DNA of 10,022 nt from Burkholderiaceae bacterium (GCA_023260355.1 JALQVJ010000226.1:1-10022), one strand, 5' to 3'; shown: positions 1 through 7,311, counted from the first letter of the stretch. Numbers and translations: made by a program. Notes: a model not told the origin generated them from the letters alone.

Positions 1-303
1 ATTCGCGCGGTACCGGAGACCTTGGCCCAAGGCAACGCGGTCGATTTAGCGCACAGCGTGCTCGCCGAATTGTCACAACACGACGCCAGTACCGTGTTAA
101 CCCGCGCCCAAAACGAATTGCTGGCGACCATGGCCTGTCATGGGGCGGTGCGGGCCAACCGCATGTTGACCCTCACGGAGATGAATGCCCTGTTGCGCCA
201 GATGGAGGTCACCGAGCGCAGTGACCAGTGCAACCACGGGCGACCCACGTGGCGACAACTTGATATGAAAGATTTAGACCGCCTCTTTTTGCGCGGTCGC
301 TGA
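1..303 (+). CDS. mutL: DNA mismatch repair protein MutL, C-terminal fragment (5' end outside window)
   Basis: The first 100 codons in frame 1 are the C-terminal dimerisation and endonuclease domain of MutL, the mismatch-repair protein that links MutS recognition to strand incision. Visible landmarks, in fragment numbering, are ACHGAVRAN at about 45-53, the run [10 protein letters not shown] at 60-69, QCNHGRPT at 76-83 and a terminal FLR at 96-98. These match the Cys/His and F-x-R motifs of the metal-dependent nicking centre found in MutL proteins of bacteria without MutH. E. coli MutL lacks them. The usual third motif is CPHGRP; here Pro is Asn. The ATPase half lies before base 1, so the true start and total length are unknown. 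The TGA stop ends 4 nt before the next ATG, so the gene probably shares a transcript with the MFS gene and miaA. Confidence 0.93.
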   Translation: MRAVPETLAQGNAVDLAHSVLAELSQHDASTVLTRAQNELLATMACHGAVRANRMLTLTEMNALLRQMEVTERSDQCNHGRPTWRQLDMKDLDRLFLRGR

Positions 304-307
304 TTGC

Positions 308-1552
308 ATGGCGCGCCAACACACCACCAAGACACATCCCCAACATATGGTGTGGTTGCTTTCCCTGCTGATGGGATTGCAGCCCGTGGGGACGGATTTT
401 TATTTGCCGTCTCTGCCATCTCTGGTTGCAGACCTGGGCGCCAGCATGACGCAGGGGCAGCTCACCTTGACCGCCATGCTGATGGGGTTTGGGACGTCTC
501 AGCTGTTGTGGGGGCCAGCCTCCGATCGGTTTGGGCGTCGCATCACTTTGCGCCTCGGATTGATCTTGTTCGCGCTGGCAGCACTGTGCAGTGCGTTGGC
601 CCCCACCGCAGAGGTATTGCTGGTGTTGCGCGTGCTCCAAGGCGTGGGCATGGGCGGCGTTGTGGTCAACGCGCGCGCCATCGTGCGTGACCATTACAGC
701 GCCGATGAGGGGCCCCGGGCCATGAGCAAGGTCATGACCGGCTTGGGCGTCTTTGCCTGTGTGAGCGGCCCCATTGGTGGCGTCATCGCGCAGTGGCTGG
801 GGTGGCGCGCGGTGTTGCTCGCAGTCAGCGCCATCGTGTGCGTGGCGCTTTGGCAGGTTTGGGTGAGATTCGAAGAGACGTTGCTCGAGCCCAATCCCCG
901 CGCCATCGACCTTGGGGATATGGCCAAGAGTTGGGCCCAAGTCCTGACTCATTCGCAGTTCTGGGCATTCACGCTGCAATCCATTGCGACGTTTTTCGGT
1001 CTTTTCTTGTTTCTGGCCACGTCTTCATTCATCGTCACCGAAGTCATGCACGAGACGCAATGGTTTTACGGACTGATCATGTTCAGCATGTCAGCGTCGT
1101 ACATTGGCGGGACTTTTTTGTGCCGCGCCCTGATGGCAGGAAGCGGCCTGCAAAGCACTGTGAAATGGGGCGGCGTGCTGTCCGCGTCAGGAGGTGTCGC
1201 GATCGCCGTGGGCCACATCTGGGGGGATACCCACTTGGCATGGCTGTTGTTGCCGGTGTACCTCTATGCGGCCGGCCACGGTATCCACCAGTCCGTCGGC
1301 CAAAGTGGATCTGTCGCCCCGTTCCCGCGCATGGCTGGCACGGCCGCAGCGTTGAGTGGCTTTTTACAAATGGCTTTTGCTTTTCTTGGCGGGGCATGGA
1401 TCGGACCGCGCATGAGCGATCCCAGCGCTGTCCTGGCGTGGGGCATGTTGGGCTCAGGCATCGCCCTCTTTGCGATCACCTGGGGGTTGATTCCGCGCAT
1501 CACGCCTGAGCGCCCAACCTTGGTGGTCGCCACGCGAACGGCCAGGCGCTAG
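308..1552 (+). CDS. MFS drug-resistance transporter, Bcr/CflA family
   Basis: A 414-residue, strongly hydrophobic protein with about 12 predicted membrane segments, the usual size and topology for an inner-membrane major facilitator. Near the N-terminus GTDFYLPSLPSL (about residues 28-39) resembles the D-x-YLP-x-LP signature of Bcr/CflA exporters. GPASDRFGRR (about 69-78) is MFS motif A in the loop between TM2 and TM3. RVLQGVGMGG (about 107-116), followed by RAIVRD, matches the TM4 region of the family. Proton-driven efflux of drugs or small metabolites is the family role; the substrate cannot be read from sequence. The ATG lies 4 nt after the mutL stop and the stop overlaps the miaA ribosome site, so it sits inside the mutL-miaA operon. 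The C-terminal tail is basic (ends RTARR). Confidence 0.9.
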   Translation: MARQHTTKTHPQHMVWLLSLLMGLQPVGTDFYLPSLPSLVADLGASMTQGQLTLTAMLMGFGTSQLLWGPASDRFGRRITLRLGLILFALAALCSALAPTAEVLLVLRVLQGVGMGGVVVNARAIVRDHYSADEGPRAMSKVMTGLGVFACVSGPIGGVIAQWLGWRAVLLAVSAIVCVALWQVWVRFEETLLEPNPRAIDLGDMAKSWAQVLTHSQFWAFTLQSIATFFGLFLFLATSSFIVTEVMHETQWFYGLIMFSMSASYIGGTFLCRALMAGSGLQSTVKWGGVLSASGGVAIAVGHIWGDTHLAWLLLPVYLYAAGHGIHQSVGQSGSVAPFPRMAGTAAALSGFLQMAFAFLGGAWIGPRMSDPSAVLAWGMLGSGIALFAITWGLIPRITPERPTLVVATRTARR

Positions 1553-1555
1553 GAA
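1551..1555 (+). promoter_or_regulatory. Ribosome binding site of miaA, overlapping the MFS stop codon
   Basis: AGGAA begins inside the TAG stop of the MFS gene and lies 6 nt before a GTG codon at 1562. This supports the GTG as the miaA start and suggests that ribosomes finishing the upstream gene help load miaA. Confidence 0.6.
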
Positions 1556-1561
1556 CGGATC

Positions 1562-2506
1562 GTGGCTGCACCACTGTTGTTGATCGCGGGCCCCACCGCC
1601 ACTGGCAAAACAGCGGCGGCCTTGGCATTGGCCCGTTTGACCCCTATCGAAATCATCAGTGTGGACTCAGCCTTGGTCTATCGCGGCATGGATGTTGGCA
1701 CAGCGAAGCCAACAACAGCCGAGTTGGCCGCCGTTGCGCACCACTTGATCAATACCCACGACCCACTCGACACCTACAGCGCTGCGGACTTTATGCGCGA
1801 TGTTGAACCACTCATCACAGCGATCCAGCAGCGGGGGCATCGGCCGGTGCTGGTGGGCGGCACGATGTTGTACTTCAAGGCATGGCTTGATGGGCTCGAC
1901 GATATCCCCAGCGCCGATCTCGCGGTGCGCGCGCGCATCGACGCCACCGCTGCCGCGTTGGGCTGGCCCGCCATGCACCAAAGGCTGCGCGAGGTCGACC
2001 CCGCAGCCGCTGAACGCTTGAGCCCCAATGACGCGCAACGCATCAGCCGCGCGCTGGAAGTGTTCGAGAGCAGTGGCCAACCTTTGTCGAGCTTTCAGCG
2101 CGGTCAGGGCCAGTCCCAGTGGCACCGGGTTCATATGATCAGCCTCGAGCCAACGCAACGCGCTTGGCTGCACGAGCGCATTGGGCAGCGCCTGGCATTG
2201 ATGATGGCTCAGGGATTCGCCGCTGAGCTCGATGCGCTGCGCGGCCGTGGCGACTTGCACGCGGGCCTGCCCTCCATGCGGTGTGTGGGCTATCGGCAGG
2301 GCTGGGAGGCACTCGACACCCACGGCCAATGGACCAACACAGCTCGAGCAGAGTGGCTGGAGCGTGCCGGTGCGGCGACGCGTCAGTTGGCCAAGCGACA
2401 GCTCACTTGGCTGCGCAGCATGGGGCAGCGCCAGGTGATTGCCGCAGACGAAGGCGGCGTTGAAGCGCAAGTGATGGAAGCCGCTCGGCGCCTTTGGCAG
2501 CTCTGA
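1562..2506 (+). CDS. miaA: tRNA dimethylallyltransferase MiaA
   Basis: MiaA transfers the dimethylallyl group of DMAPP to N6 of adenine 37 in tRNAs reading UNN codons, the first step of (ms2)i6A modification. The 314-residue length is normal. GPTATGKT at residues 10-17 is the P-loop. [17 protein letters not shown] (about 35-51) carries the conserved Asp-Ser and DVGTAKP substrate-binding stretch. [16 protein letters not shown] (about 97-112), [13 protein letters not shown] (from about 240) and [13 protein letters not shown] (from about 273) match E. coli MiaA closely. The start is a GTG with an AGGAA ribosome site 6 nt upstream. miaA next to mutL is conserved in many proteobacteria; here an MFS gene separates them. 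Hfq, which follows miaA in E. coli, is absent. The next gene is convergent gpsA. Confidence 0.97.
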   Translation: MAAPLLLIAGPTATGKTAAALALARLTPIEIISVDSALVYRGMDVGTAKPTTAELAAVAHHLINTHDPLDTYSAADFMRDVEPLITAIQQRGHRPVLVGGTMLYFKAWLDGLDDIPSADLAVRARIDATAAALGWPAMHQRLREVDPAAAERLSPNDAQRISRALEVFESSGQPLSSFQRGQGQSQWHRVHMISLEPTQRAWLHERIGQRLALMMAQGFAAELDALRGRGDLHAGLPSMRCVGYRQGWEALDTHGQWTNTARAEWLERAGAATRQLAKRQLTWLRSMGQRQVIAADEGGVEAQVMEAARRLWQL

Positions 2507-2511
2507 ACGGC

Positions 2512-2567
2512 GGGGCGTGTGCGCTGGCATCGCAGCGCCCCTCGCCCCACAGTTGGGGCTCAGTTTT
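2512..2567 (+). terminator. Possible terminator region between convergent miaA and gpsA
   Basis: The gap between the two stop codons contains two hairpins. The first is GCGCTG (2521-2526) pairing with CAGCGC (2533-2538). The second is GCCCCA (2544-2549) pairing with TGGGGC (2554-2559), with a 4-nt loop. A short T4 run (2564-2567) lies 4 nt after the second hairpin on the plus strand, already inside the gpsA 3' end. Position favours termination of the mutL operon, but the U-tract is weak and displaced, so efficiency is doubtful. There is no T-run on the minus side. Confidence 0.4.
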
Positions 2568-3564
2568 CGCTGGCGGGGTCGCGGCTCATCAGGCGCTGAA
2601 GCGCCTCTTTGGGGCTGATCTGCCCATCGAGCAAGGCGACCACGGCCGAACTGATGGGCATATCAACACCCAGACTCTGCGCACGGTGCACCACGGTGCG
2701 GGCACTGTAAACACCCTCGGCAACGTGACCGAGTGACTGGACGGCTTCGTCGAGCTTCATCCCTTGCGCCAACAACCCGCCCACTTTTCGGTTGCGAGAC
2801 AAATCGCCGGTCGCTGTCAGCACCAAGTCACCAAGACCCGACAGCCCCATGAACGTGTCACGGCTGGCGCCCAAGGCTTCACCCAAGCGCGACATCTCAG
2901 CCAGCCCTCGAGTGATCAAGGCGGCACGCGCGTTGAGCCCGAGTTGCAGGCCGTCACACAAACCGGTTGCGATCGCCAGCACATTCTTGACCGCGCCACC
3001 GACTTCGACGCCGACCCAATCTGCATTGCCGTAAACCCGCAAGTTGCCGTGGTGCAGCGCTTGTACGAAGGCGGCTTGAACGGCGGCATGAGGACTGGCA
3101 GCCACCAGCGCGGTGGGTTGCTCGCGCCCTACTTCTGCGGCAAAGCTCGGGCCACTCAATACGCCAGCCTTGATGCGCGGGGCCACAGCGTGGCAGACCT
3201 CGTGCGCCATCAGCCCCAGCTCACCAGCCGCAGTTGGGGCCTCAAAACCTTTGCAAAGCCAGGCCACGGGCGCAGCCGTGCCCTGCAACGCAAGGAGCGT
3301 CTCCCGCAGGCCCGACATGGGTGTGCCGATCACAATTGCATCAAATGCATCGGCGCGTTGAGCCGACTCCGCCAAGGGGCCCGACACCACCTCCATCGTC
3401 TTGGGGAACTGAACGCCCGGCAAGTACTTTGCATTGGCGCGCGCTGAGGCCATCTCATTGGCTTGGGTGGGCGTGCGAGCCCACAAGGTGACCTCATGGC
3501 GGTGCGCAGCATGGACGGCGACTGCCGTGCCCCATGCCCCTGCCCCAATGACCCACAGCTTCAT
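2560..3564 (-). CDS. gpsA: Glycerol-3-phosphate dehydrogenase [NAD(P)+] GpsA
   Basis: GpsA reduces dihydroxyacetone phosphate to sn-glycerol-3-phosphate in the cytoplasm, supplying the backbone for phospholipids. The 334-residue product starts [14 protein letters not shown], with the Rossmann dinucleotide motif GAGAWG at 7-12. CKGFE at 104-108 has the conserved Lys105. [10 protein letters not shown] (136-145), [13 protein letters not shown] with the probable catalytic Lys193, and [20 protein letters not shown] (240-259) are all family hallmarks. The reading frame stays open 25 codons upstream, but that extension would overlap secB and lies before the Rossmann strand, so the ATG at 3564 is preferred. 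The gene follows secB after 13 nt, as in E. coli where secB-gpsA are adjacent, and is probably cotranscribed with it. No cysE follows; miaA converges instead. Confidence 0.97.
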   Translation of the reverse strand: MKLWVIGAGAWGTAVAVHAAHRHEVTLWARTPTQANEMASARANAKYLPGVQFPKTMEVVSGPLAESAQRADAFDAIVIGTPMSGLRETLLALQGTAAPVAWLCKGFEAPTAAGELGLMAHEVCHAVAPRIKAGVLSGPSFAAEVGREQPTALVAASPHAAVQAAFVQALHHGNLRVYGNADWVGVEVGGAVKNVLAIATGLCDGLQLGLNARAALITRGLAEMSRLGEALGASRDTFMGLSGLGDLVLTATGDLSRNRKVGGLLAQGMKLDEAVQSLGHVAEGVYSARTVVHRAQSLGVDMPISSAVVALLDGQISPKEALQRLMSRDPASEN

Positions 3565-3577
3565 CGTCTTTGTCAGA

Positions 3578-4018
3578 TCAGGCGTTGCCCGCCGCTTCCA
3601 TTTGGCGCTGCTCGTACATGGCCTGGAAATTGATTTCACTCAGGTGGACTGGCGGGAAACCAGCGCGGTTGATCAAATCAGCCACATTGGAGCGCAAGTA
3701 GGGGTAGACGATCTGGGGGCAAGCCACACCCATCACTGGGTCCAACTGCTCTGGCTCAAAGCCACTGATTTCAAAAATTCCGGCCTGCTTACACTCGACC
3801 AAGAACACGGTTTTTTCACCGACTTGGGTGTGCACGGTCGCTGTCACGCAGACTTCATACACACCTTCAGCGAGAGCCTGGCCTTCGACGCCGAGCTGGA
3901 TATTCACGCTGGGCTCCGTTTGCTCCAAGAAGATTTGAGGCGAGTTGGGCTGCTCGAGCGACGCGTCCTTGAGGTAGACACGCTGGATTTGGAAAACGGG
4001 TTGTGTGGCTTCTGACAT
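3578..4018 (-). CDS. secB: Protein-export chaperone SecB
   Basis: SecB is a homotetrameric cytoplasmic chaperone that keeps preproteins unfolded and hands them to SecA at the SecYEG translocon. The 146-residue, acidic product begins [20 protein letters not shown], the typical SecB opening with the F-x-IQR-VY-KD-S strand. Later landmarks are [12 protein letters not shown] (about 53-64), [13 protein letters not shown] (about 72-84) and [24 protein letters not shown] in the last third, followed by a disordered-looking tail. A TTG three codons upstream (4027) is in frame, but the ATG at 4018 fits the family better; the ribosome site is weak (GAG about 9 nt upstream). secB lies between grxC and gpsA, as in E. 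coli. An intrinsic terminator ends only about 27 nt before its start codon, raising the question of how it is transcribed. Confidence 0.97.
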   Translation of the reverse strand: MSEATQPVFQIQRVYLKDASLEQPNSPQIFLEQTEPSVNIQLGVEGQALAEGVYEVCVTATVHTQVGEKTVFLVECKQAGIFEISGFEPEQLDPVMGVACPQIVYPYLRSNVADLINRAGFPPVHLSEINFQAMYEQRQMEAAGNA

Positions 4019-4044
4019 GTTGATCAACTCGATGTGTAGCGTTC

Positions 4045-4075
4045 AAAAAAAAGCCCCAGCGGGAACCCGTGGGGC
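4045..4075 (-). terminator. Intrinsic terminator between grxC and secB
   Basis: On the minus strand, GCCCCA (4075-4070) pairs with TGGGGC (4058-4053). Further CGG/CCG pairing inside, across a bulged base, closes a small loop. The stem is followed at once by eight T residues (4052-4045). This is a textbook rho-independent terminator for the rhodanese-grxC transcript. It stops about 27 nt before the secB start codon, so it could equally act as a partial or regulated terminator in a longer rhodanese-grxC-secB-gpsA mRNA. Confidence 0.8.
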
Positions 4076-4088
4076 CTGGTCAGACGCA

Positions 4089-4116
4089 ATTATGGCAGGT
4101 CAACCTGACCTGCAAA
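4089..4116 (-). promoter_or_regulatory. Weak candidate promoter upstream of secB
   Basis: On the minus strand TTTGCA (4116-4111) and CATAAT (4094-4089) are separated by 16 nt and resemble sigma-70 -35 and -10 boxes. A start from here (about 4082) would put the whole terminator hairpin in the secB leader, which argues either for attenuation or against this being the real promoter. Matches are partial; low confidence. Confidence 0.2.
4095..4113 (-). repeat. Perfect 8-bp inverted repeat after grxC
   Basis: GCAGGTCA (4095-4102) and TGACCTGC (4106-4113) form a perfect 8-bp palindrome around a 3-nt centre, 17 nt downstream of the grxC stop. On the minus strand a T6 run comes before it, not after, so it is not itself a standard terminator. 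It may be a protein-binding dyad or an RNA hairpin next to the true terminator. Confidence 0.45.
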
Positions 4117-4130
4117 AAACGCAAGCTGCC

Positions 4131-4388
4131 TTAAGCGCTGAGCATAGGCAGCAGCTTGCCGCTGCGGTCTAACGCCATCAAGTCATCACAGCCGCCCACA
4201 TGCACCCCACCAACGAAAATTTGCGGCACTGTGCGCCGGCCGGTCTCGTTGATCATGGTGTCGCGCGCGCCCGGGATCAAATCGACCCGGATTTCTTCAA
4301 TATCCATCACCCCATGGTGATCCAACAGCGCCTTGGCCCGCACGCAATATGGGCAGGTGGCGGTCAAGTACATGCGAACTTTGGCCAT
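4131..4388 (-). CDS. grxC: Glutaredoxin 3 (GrxC-type, dithiol)
   Basis: An 85-residue cytoplasmic class I glutaredoxin that uses glutathione to reduce protein and mixed disulfides. The redox motif CPYC is at residues 12-15. The cis-proline stretch TVPQIFVGG follows at 53-61, and the glutathione-binding GGCDDL at 65-70. Length and motif order match E. coli GrxC. A GGAG ribosome site lies 5 nt before the ATG. The gene follows the rhodanese gene by 31 nt and precedes secB, reproducing the yibN-grxC-secB order of E. coli. A terminator follows it, so rhodanese-grxC may be a two-gene unit. Confidence 0.95.
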   Translation of the reverse strand: MAKVRMYLTATCPYCVRAKALLDHHGVMDIEEIRVDLIPGARDTMINETGRRTVPQIFVGGVHVGGCDDLMALDRSGKLLPMLSA

Positions 4389-4419
4389 TTATGCTCCGAA
4401 CTTTTCAGTCCCCGTATTC

Positions 4420-4827
4420 TCAGCCTTTGCTCACGGGCATGTTGGCAGCACGCCAAGCACCCATGCCGCCCGCTAGGGAATAGGCGTTGTCATACCCCAG
4501 TTTTTTGGCAACGGCGACGGCACGGCCGGAGCGCATCCCGGAGGCGCACACCAAAATCAATGGCAGCTGCTTGTTCTTGACGGCGCCTTCCAACTGCTTC
4601 TCCAGCTGCGAGAGAGGCACATTGCGCGCACCGCCCACGTGGCCGTTGGCAAACTCGTTGGGTTCGCACACATCGATGACCACCGCCTTCTCGTGGTTCA
4701 TCATTTGCACGGCTTTCATGGGTTGCACGGTGGCCTTGCCACCGCCGCCCATGGCTGGCCACATCAGCATGGCACCCGAGACCACGGCGATCACAATCAA
4801 CATCCAGTTTTCAGTCAAAAATTCCAC
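4420..4827 (-). CDS. Membrane-anchored rhodanese-like sulfurtransferase (YibN-like)
   Basis: A 135-residue protein with one N-terminal hydrophobic helix (about residues 8-25, [16 protein letters not shown]) followed by a Gly-rich linker and a single rhodanese domain. [20 protein letters not shown] (about 48-67) is the standard rhodanese N-terminal signature. The active loop is CASGMR at 94-99, with Cys94 as the probable persulfide carrier. GGMGAW at 120-125 is the C-terminal signature. The start is a GTG at 4827 with AGAGG 6 nt upstream; a longer version from 4866 has no such support and would push the membrane helix inward. It is the first gene of the block that continues with grxC, secB and gpsA, and is divergent from gpmA. 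The sulfur acceptor is unknown. E. coli YibN holds the same position and architecture. Confidence 0.88.
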   Translation of the reverse strand: MEFLTENWMLIVIAVVSGAMLMWPAMGGGGKATVQPMKAVQMMNHEKAVVIDVCEPNEFANGHVGGARNVPLSQLEKQLEGAVKNKQLPLILVCASGMRSGRAVAVAKKLGYDNAYSLAGGMGAWRAANMPVSKG

Positions 4828-4833
4828 GAACAA

Positions 4834-4838
4834 CCTCT
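4834..4838 (-). promoter_or_regulatory. Ribosome binding site deciding the GTG start of the rhodanese gene
   Basis: AGAGG on the minus strand (4838-4834) lies 6 nt before the GTG at 4827-4825. No comparable purine run precedes the upstream in-frame codons, so this site decides the start. Confidence 0.55.
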
Positions 4839-4898
4839 TTCTTGATGGGAGCGGTTCCACGATCAAAACGCCGCAAGAGCCCTGCCAGCCCGAGATTC

Positions 4899-4904
4899 TA
4901 AAAT
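4899..4904 (+). promoter_or_regulatory. Candidate -10 box for gpmA
   Basis: TAAAAT in the 157-nt divergent gap between the rhodanese gene and gpmA is a 5/6 match to the sigma-70 -10 hexamer, about 80 nt before the gpmA ATG. No good -35 is visible at the expected spacing. The gap must hold promoters for both divergent units; I could not place the minus-strand one. Confidence 0.25.
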
Positions 4905-4984
4905 GCTTGCGTGGCGCTTTTGCCCGCCCAAGGGTACAAGCCCCCTCAAACGGCCCTTTTTTTCACTCAACAAGCGATTGCAAT

Positions 4985-5728
4985 ATGTACAAACTGGTGC
5001 TCATTCGCCACGGCGAATCAACGTGGAATCTTGAAAATCGATTCACCGGCTGGACCGATGTCGATCTCACGCCCACAGGAATCAACCAAGCCAAGGCGGC
5101 CGGACAGGTGCTCAAAGCCGAGGGCTATGAATTTGACTTGGCCTACACGAGTGTGCTCAAACGCGCCATCCACACCCTGTGGTACGCCCTGGACGCAATG
5201 GACTGCACGTGGCTGCCCGTCATGAAGAGCTGGCGCCTCAACGAGCGCCACTACGGCGGATTGCAGGGCCTGAACAAAGCAGAAACCGCCAAAAAATACG
5301 GTGACGAACAAGTGCTGGTTTGGCGGCGCAGTTACGACACGCCGCCGCCCGCGCTCGACGCCAGTGACGAACGGTGTGAACGCAGTGACCGCCGGTACGC
5401 ACGCCTGAATCCCACGGACATCCCTCTGACCGAGTGCCTCAAAGACACCGTGGCCCGCGTGATGCCCTTTTGGAACGAGTCTATGGCGCCAGCGATCAAG
5501 GCAGGCAAGCGCATCGTGGTGGCGGCTCACGGCAACAGCATCCGCGCGCTGGTCAAGTATCTGGACAACATCAGCGACGATGACATCGTCGGCCTGAATA
5601 TCCCCAATGGCGTGCCACTGGTGTATGAGTTGGATGCGGATTTGCGCCCCATCCGCCACTACTACTTGGGCGACCAAGACGCCATTGCACAAGCTGCAGC
5701 GGCGGTGGCCAATCAGGGCAAAAAGTAA
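4985..5728 (+). CDS. gpmA: 2,3-bisphosphoglycerate-dependent phosphoglycerate mutase
   Basis: GpmA interconverts 3- and 2-phosphoglycerate in glycolysis and gluconeogenesis through a phosphohistidine. The 247-residue product begins [12 protein letters not shown], with the phosphorylated His9 in the RHG motif. [13 protein letters not shown] (17-29), SVLKRAIHT with Arg60, [10 protein letters not shown] with Glu87 (86-95) and [12 protein letters not shown] with His182 (178-189) are all in place. The protein aligns with E. coli GpmA end to end, including the final AAAVANQGK stretch. The frame is open far upstream, but that region overlaps the rhodanese gene on the other strand and carries no family sequence, so the ATG at 4985 is clear. 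The ribosome site is weak. It heads a plus-strand group with ctpA and moeB, although a strong hairpin follows it. Confidence 0.98.
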   Translation: MYKLVLIRHGESTWNLENRFTGWTDVDLTPTGINQAKAAGQVLKAEGYEFDLAYTSVLKRAIHTLWYALDAMDCTWLPVMKSWRLNERHYGGLQGLNKAETAKKYGDEQVLVWRRSYDTPPPALDASDERCERSDRRYARLNPTDIPLTECLKDTVARVMPFWNESMAPAIKAGKRIVVAAHGNSIRALVKYLDNISDDDIVGLNIPNGVPLVYELDADLRPIRHYYLGDQDAIAQAAAAVANQGKK

Positions 5729-5735
5729 TCCAGCA

Positions 5736-5760
5736 GCTTCCCCACGCCGCGTGGGGAAGC
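5736..5760 (+). terminator. Strong hairpin without U-tract downstream of gpmA
   Basis: GCTTCCCCACG (5736-5746) and CGTGGGGAAGC (5750-5760) form a perfect 11-bp stem with a 3-nt CCG loop, 7 nt after the gpmA stop. It is followed by GCGCGCCGG, not a T-run, on either strand. It could be a factor-assisted terminator or a 3'-end block that stabilises gpmA mRNA. Confidence 0.5.
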
Positions 5761-5769
5761 GCGCGCCGG

Positions 5770-5802
5770 TTGCAGCGTCATCAATGCCAAGGCGTGTATA
5801 GT
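5770..5802 (+). promoter_or_regulatory. Weak candidate promoter for ctpA
   Basis: TATAGT at 5797-5802 is a 5/6 match to a -10 box, about 30 nt before the ctpA ATG. TTGCAG at 5770-5775 resembles a -35, but the 21-nt spacing is longer than normal. The position after the gpmA hairpin makes a separate ctpA promoter plausible. Confidence 0.25.
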
Positions 5803-5832
5803 CTCTGAGGATCAAAAAAGGGAGTTGATTCG

Positions 5833-7293
5833 ATGGTTCGCAAATGGAAAGTCGCGGGATGGATTTCGGTGGGCGTGCTCGCTGGAGTGCTGGGCACCGT
5901 GCAATTGCAAGCTATCGCGAGAAGCGACAAGGTCGCGTTGCCACTGCAAGAACTCCAGCAGTTGGCTTCAGTTTTCGGAATGATCAAATCCGACTACGTC
6001 ACGCCTGTCGATGAAAAGAAGCTCATCACGGATGCCATCTCTGGCATGGTGACTGGGCTGGACCCCCACTCCGCCTACTACGACGCCAAAGAGTGGAAGG
6101 CCTTTCGAGAGGGCACGTCTGGTAGCTTCGTTGGCGTTGGCATCGAAATCACCATGGAAGACGGCTTGGTGAAAGTGGTCTCCCCTATTGAAGACTCTCC
6201 CGCGGCCAAAGCTGGCCTGCAAACCAACGACTTGATCACCAAAATTGATGACACGCCTGTCAAAGGCATGAGCATCACGGAGGCGGTCAAACGCATGCGC
6301 GGTGAGCCCAAGACCCGAGTGGACTTGATGATCTTGCGCCGGAGTGAGAATCGCAGTTTTTCGGTCACGATCATTCGTGAGCAAATCAAAACCGTCAGTG
6401 TGAAGTCGAAAATGGCTGAGCCTGATTACGGCTGGATTCGCATCTCGCAGTTCCAAAACCGCACCACCGAGGACTTTGCCAAGCACCTCGAGCAGCTCCA
6501 TGCCACCAACCCGAGGATGAAGGGCTTGGTCCTGGACCTGCGCAACGATCCCGGCGGCTTGTTGACTGCTGCAGTTGCGGTGACCTCTGCTTTTGTCGCC
6601 GATGACGTGACCGTGGTCAGCACCAATGGACAGCTGGAAGATAGCCGCTTCGTCTACAAAGCTGCGCCGCAGTACTACACGCAAGGGGCCGATCCGATAG
6701 GCCAGCTCCACGAGCGAACCAACAATTTTTACAAGAAAGTGCCTCTGGTCGTCCTCGTGAACGAGGGATCGGCCTCCGCCAGTGAAATCGTCGCTGGCGC
6801 ACTGCAAGACCACAAACGCGCGACGATCATGGGCAACCAAACCTTCGGCAAAGGGTCCGTGCAAACGGTGCGCCCCCTGGGCAAAGAAGCCGGTATCAAA
6901 TTGACCACAGCGCTGTACTACACGCCAAGTGGTCGCTCGATTCAAGCCAAGGGTATTGAGCCAGACGTCTGGGTCGATGAGACGCCTGAGGGCAACCTGT
7001 TGGCGGCGCTGGGGACGCGAGAGGCTGATTTGGACAAGCACTTGAATGCGCCCACCAACGGCCAAGCGGAAAGCAACCGTGCCGCAGAAAAGAAACGCGA
7101 GGCCGATCGCGAGGCTGCACAAAAGAAGATCGAAGAGGCCCAGCGCTTGCACCCCAACGCGCGCTTGCTGCCAGCCTTCGGTTCAGCCGAGGACTTCCGG
7201 CTGCAGCAGGCCGTGCGGTTCCTCCAAGGCAAACCTGTGAAACGCAGCGCAAGTTTGAAAGCCAGGCCCGCTGAGTCTGCGCAGGCCGACTGA
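5833..7293 (+). CDS. ctpA: Carboxyl-terminal processing protease, S41 family (CtpA-like)
   Basis: A 486-residue periplasmic serine protease of the CtpA/Prc type, which trims or degrades envelope proteins; in other proteobacteria CtpA enzymes act on murein hydrolases. An N-terminal hydrophobic segment (about 8-28, WISVGVLAGVLG) is a signal peptide or anchor. A helical stretch containing GLDPHSAYY (75-83) leads into a PDZ domain (about 98-170, with GSFVGVGIEI). The peptidase domain has GLVLDLRNDPGGLL (231-244), EGSASASEI (311-319) with probable nucleophile Ser315, and TFGKGSVQT (337-345) with Lys340 and Gln344, giving the Ser-Lys-Gln centre. The region 400-440 is highly charged (Lys/Arg/Glu rich, probably helical), and the tail is basic. 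GGGAG lies 8 nt before the ATG. moeB follows after 18 nt. Confidence 0.95.
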   Translation: MVRKWKVAGWISVGVLAGVLGTVQLQAIARSDKVALPLQELQQLASVFGMIKSDYVTPVDEKKLITDAISGMVTGLDPHSAYYDAKEWKAFREGTSGSFVGVGIEITMEDGLVKVVSPIEDSPAAKAGLQTNDLITKIDDTPVKGMSITEAVKRMRGEPKTRVDLMILRRSENRSFSVTIIREQIKTVSVKSKMAEPDYGWIRISQFQNRTTEDFAKHLEQLHATNPRMKGLVLDLRNDPGGLLTAAVAVTSAFVADDVTVVSTNGQLEDSRFVYKAAPQYYTQGADPIGQLHERTNNFYKKVPLVVLVNEGSASASEIVAGALQDHKRATIMGNQTFGKGSVQTVRPLGKEAGIKLTTALYYTPSGRSIQAKGIEPDVWVDETPEGNLLAALGTREADLDKHLNAPTNGQAESNRAAEKKREADREAAQKKIEEAQRLHPNARLLPAFGSAEDFRLQQAVRFLQGKPVKRSASLKARPAESAQAD

Positions 7294-7311
7294 TCTGCGG
7301 ACTGAGTCAGC

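Noticed and set aside
209..979. Long minus-strand open frame antisense to mutL and the MFS gene (256 codons)
   Set aside because: Rich in His, Gln, Pro and Arg with no recognisable fold or motif. It lies opposite a clear membrane transporter and is a GC-rich shadow frame.
1667..2530. 287-codon minus-strand frame antisense to miaA
   Set aside because: miaA is certain on the plus strand, and the antisense product has low-complexity composition with no family signature.
3565..3639. 25-residue N-terminal extension of gpsA
   Set aside because: It overlaps the secB coding region and lies before the Rossmann strand that normally begins at residue 1-3 of GpsA.
4930..4963. AAGGG/CCCTT pairing followed by T7 in the gpmA leader, considered as a transcription attenuator
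   Set aside because: The stem is only 5 bp with a 19-nt loop, too weak to call. The T-run alone is not evidence of termination.
4487..4984. In-frame 5' extension of gpmA that would add about 166 residues
   Set aside because: The extension is antisense to the rhodanese gene and unlike any phosphoglycerate mutase. [11 protein letters not shown] at 4985 is the standard N-terminus.
5968..7152. 394-codon minus-strand frame antisense to ctpA
   Set aside because: Its length comes from GC-rich codon bias of ctpA; the plus-strand protein has complete S41 motifs and a good ribosome site.
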